Of a DNA stretch of 6,541 bases, positions 6,326-6,541 are shown piece after piece. Under the pieces are notes generated by a model that worked only from the letters and a program-made list of their open reading frames with translations, had not been told where the DNA came from and did no database searches. A program made the position numbers and the translations under genes. Numbering within the stretch: the first letter of the stretch is position 1; each line of letters begins with the position of its first letter. Where the stretch lies: positions 1-6,541 of the forward strand of contig JODU01000066.1 in assembly GCA_000720845.1 (NCBI GenBank). The letters run 5' to 3'. Source of the DNA: Kitasatospora aureofaciens. Lineage in GTDB: Bacteria > Actinomycetota > Actinomycetes > Streptomycetales > Streptomycetaceae.

Positions 6326-6541
6326 GGTTCACGATGTCGTCGGTGGTGGATCTGCCGGCGGGGATCGACCGACACGGTGACGGGTTTGTTGGACCCGGCG
6401 GCGGGGGTGATGGCGCGGTTCGTGTGGTTCGACTCGCCATCCGGTGGCCGGCTGGTGATCGTGCTGCATCACCTGGTCGTGGACGGTGTGTCCTGGCGCA
6501 TCCTCCTGCCCGACCTCGCCGAGGCCTGGAAGCGGGCCGGA
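5063..6541 (+). CDS. Non-ribosomal peptide synthetase, A(partial)-T-E(partial); continuation of the same synthetase in a shifted frame, runs off the window
   Basis: This frame starts inside the A3 core (AYVMYTSGSTG) and continues through A4 (FDVSVFEI, Asp codon at 5213), A5 (NGYGQTE, 5468-5488), YRTGDL (5741), the GRGDGQVKIRG stretch, LPEYMVP and NGK (Lys codon 6116-6118). A carrier follows (GGDSIRSIQ, Ser codon 6275-6277), then an E-domain piece with HHLVVDGVSW from 6467. The first ATG, at 5072, overlaps the upstream stop by one base. It encodes the Met of YVMYTSG, an internal conserved position, so it is not a real start. A1 and A2 of the upstream frame are absent, and so is most of the N-terminal half of the E domain. 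The frame is open to the last base. An adenylation domain lacking A1-A2 could not fold normally, so this is a fragment of the synthetase that begins upstream. Confidence 0.9.
6161..6325 (+). other. Peptidyl carrier domain T2 (C-terminal end missing)
   Basis: Carrier for the second module. The motif VDDDFFVVGGDSIRSIQVV has its phosphopantetheine Ser at 6275-6277. The GGDS form is the one usually found before epimerization domains, and an E-domain piece does follow. Carrier-like sequence stops at RARARGVE (6325). The last helix, which would normally follow as something like the VRTVFNAPTVARLAGHL end of T1, is absent because of the junction at about 6326-6330. Confidence 0.88.
6328..6541 (+). 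pseudogene. Epimerization domain fragment (internal piece, frame-broken, runs off window)
   Basis: The diagnostic piece is LVIVLHHLVVDGVSWRILLPDL, with His codons at 6467 and 6470. HHxxxDGVSWRIL is the E2-type signature that separates epimerization from condensation domains. Upstream, VTGLLDPAAGVMARFVWFDS (6386-6441) matches the stretch that normally precedes this motif. Before it, MSSVVDLPAGID reads in frame 1 (about 6334-6369) and the remainder in frame 2 from 6371, so a one-base surplus or two-base deficit lies near 6370. Only about 64 codons separate the T2 Ser from the first His; GrsA, a PCP-E protein, has about 180, so roughly 115 residues are missing. Confidence 0.85.

Noticed and set aside
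1..6541. CRISPR array, tRNA, insertion sequence, promoter or terminator
   Set aside because: No short regularly spaced repeats, no RNA-like folds that stand out, no transposase reading frame and no intergenic space. The only repeats are the paralogous NRPS domains.

Overview
The window is coding throughout, very GC-rich, with a strong preference for G or C at third codon positions and no recognisable intergenic gap. This points to an actinobacterium, most likely a Streptomyces or close relative. Everything lies on the + strand and belongs to a large non-ribosomal peptide synthetase (NRPS). Neither the start nor the end of that synthetase is inside the window. I see no promoter, terminator, tRNA, CRISPR array, insertion sequence, MbtH protein, thioesterase or tailoring enzyme.

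Region by region: 1-222 is the C-terminal end of an epimerization (E) domain. 237-5072 is one long frame carrying condensation (C, type expected after an E domain), adenylation (A1), carrier (T1), a second condensation (C2, LCL-like) and the first part of a second adenylation domain (A2). 5063-6325 is the rest of A2 and a second carrier (T2), in a different frame. 6328-6541 is a piece of a second E domain. The module order is therefore [..E]-[C-A1-T1]-[C2-A2-T2-E]. The intended chain chemistry is a D-residue, then an L-residue, then an epimerized (D) residue.

The synthetase is broken at three places, each of which changes frame and also loses conserved domain sequence: about 222 (end of the first E domain), 5063-5069 (inside A2, about 250 nt missing compared with A1) and about 6326-6330 (most of the first half of the second E domain missing). 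A fourth, single-nucleotide-scale slip lies near 6370. The coding sequence between breaks is otherwise intact, and at least one break sits on a 7-bp microhomology. Collapse of repeated NRPS sequence during assembly is the simplest explanation. Recent pseudogenization is the alternative. The apparent three separate genes are best read as fragments of one synthetase.

The most interesting biology is that A1 and A2 appear to share an identical ten-residue specificity code, read as DVFSVAGYAK, and an unusual A5 motif (NGYGQTE). The two consecutive modules probably load the same monomer. From memory this code family resembles those reported for piperazic acid, but that cannot be confirmed here. I found no wholly new system in the window.
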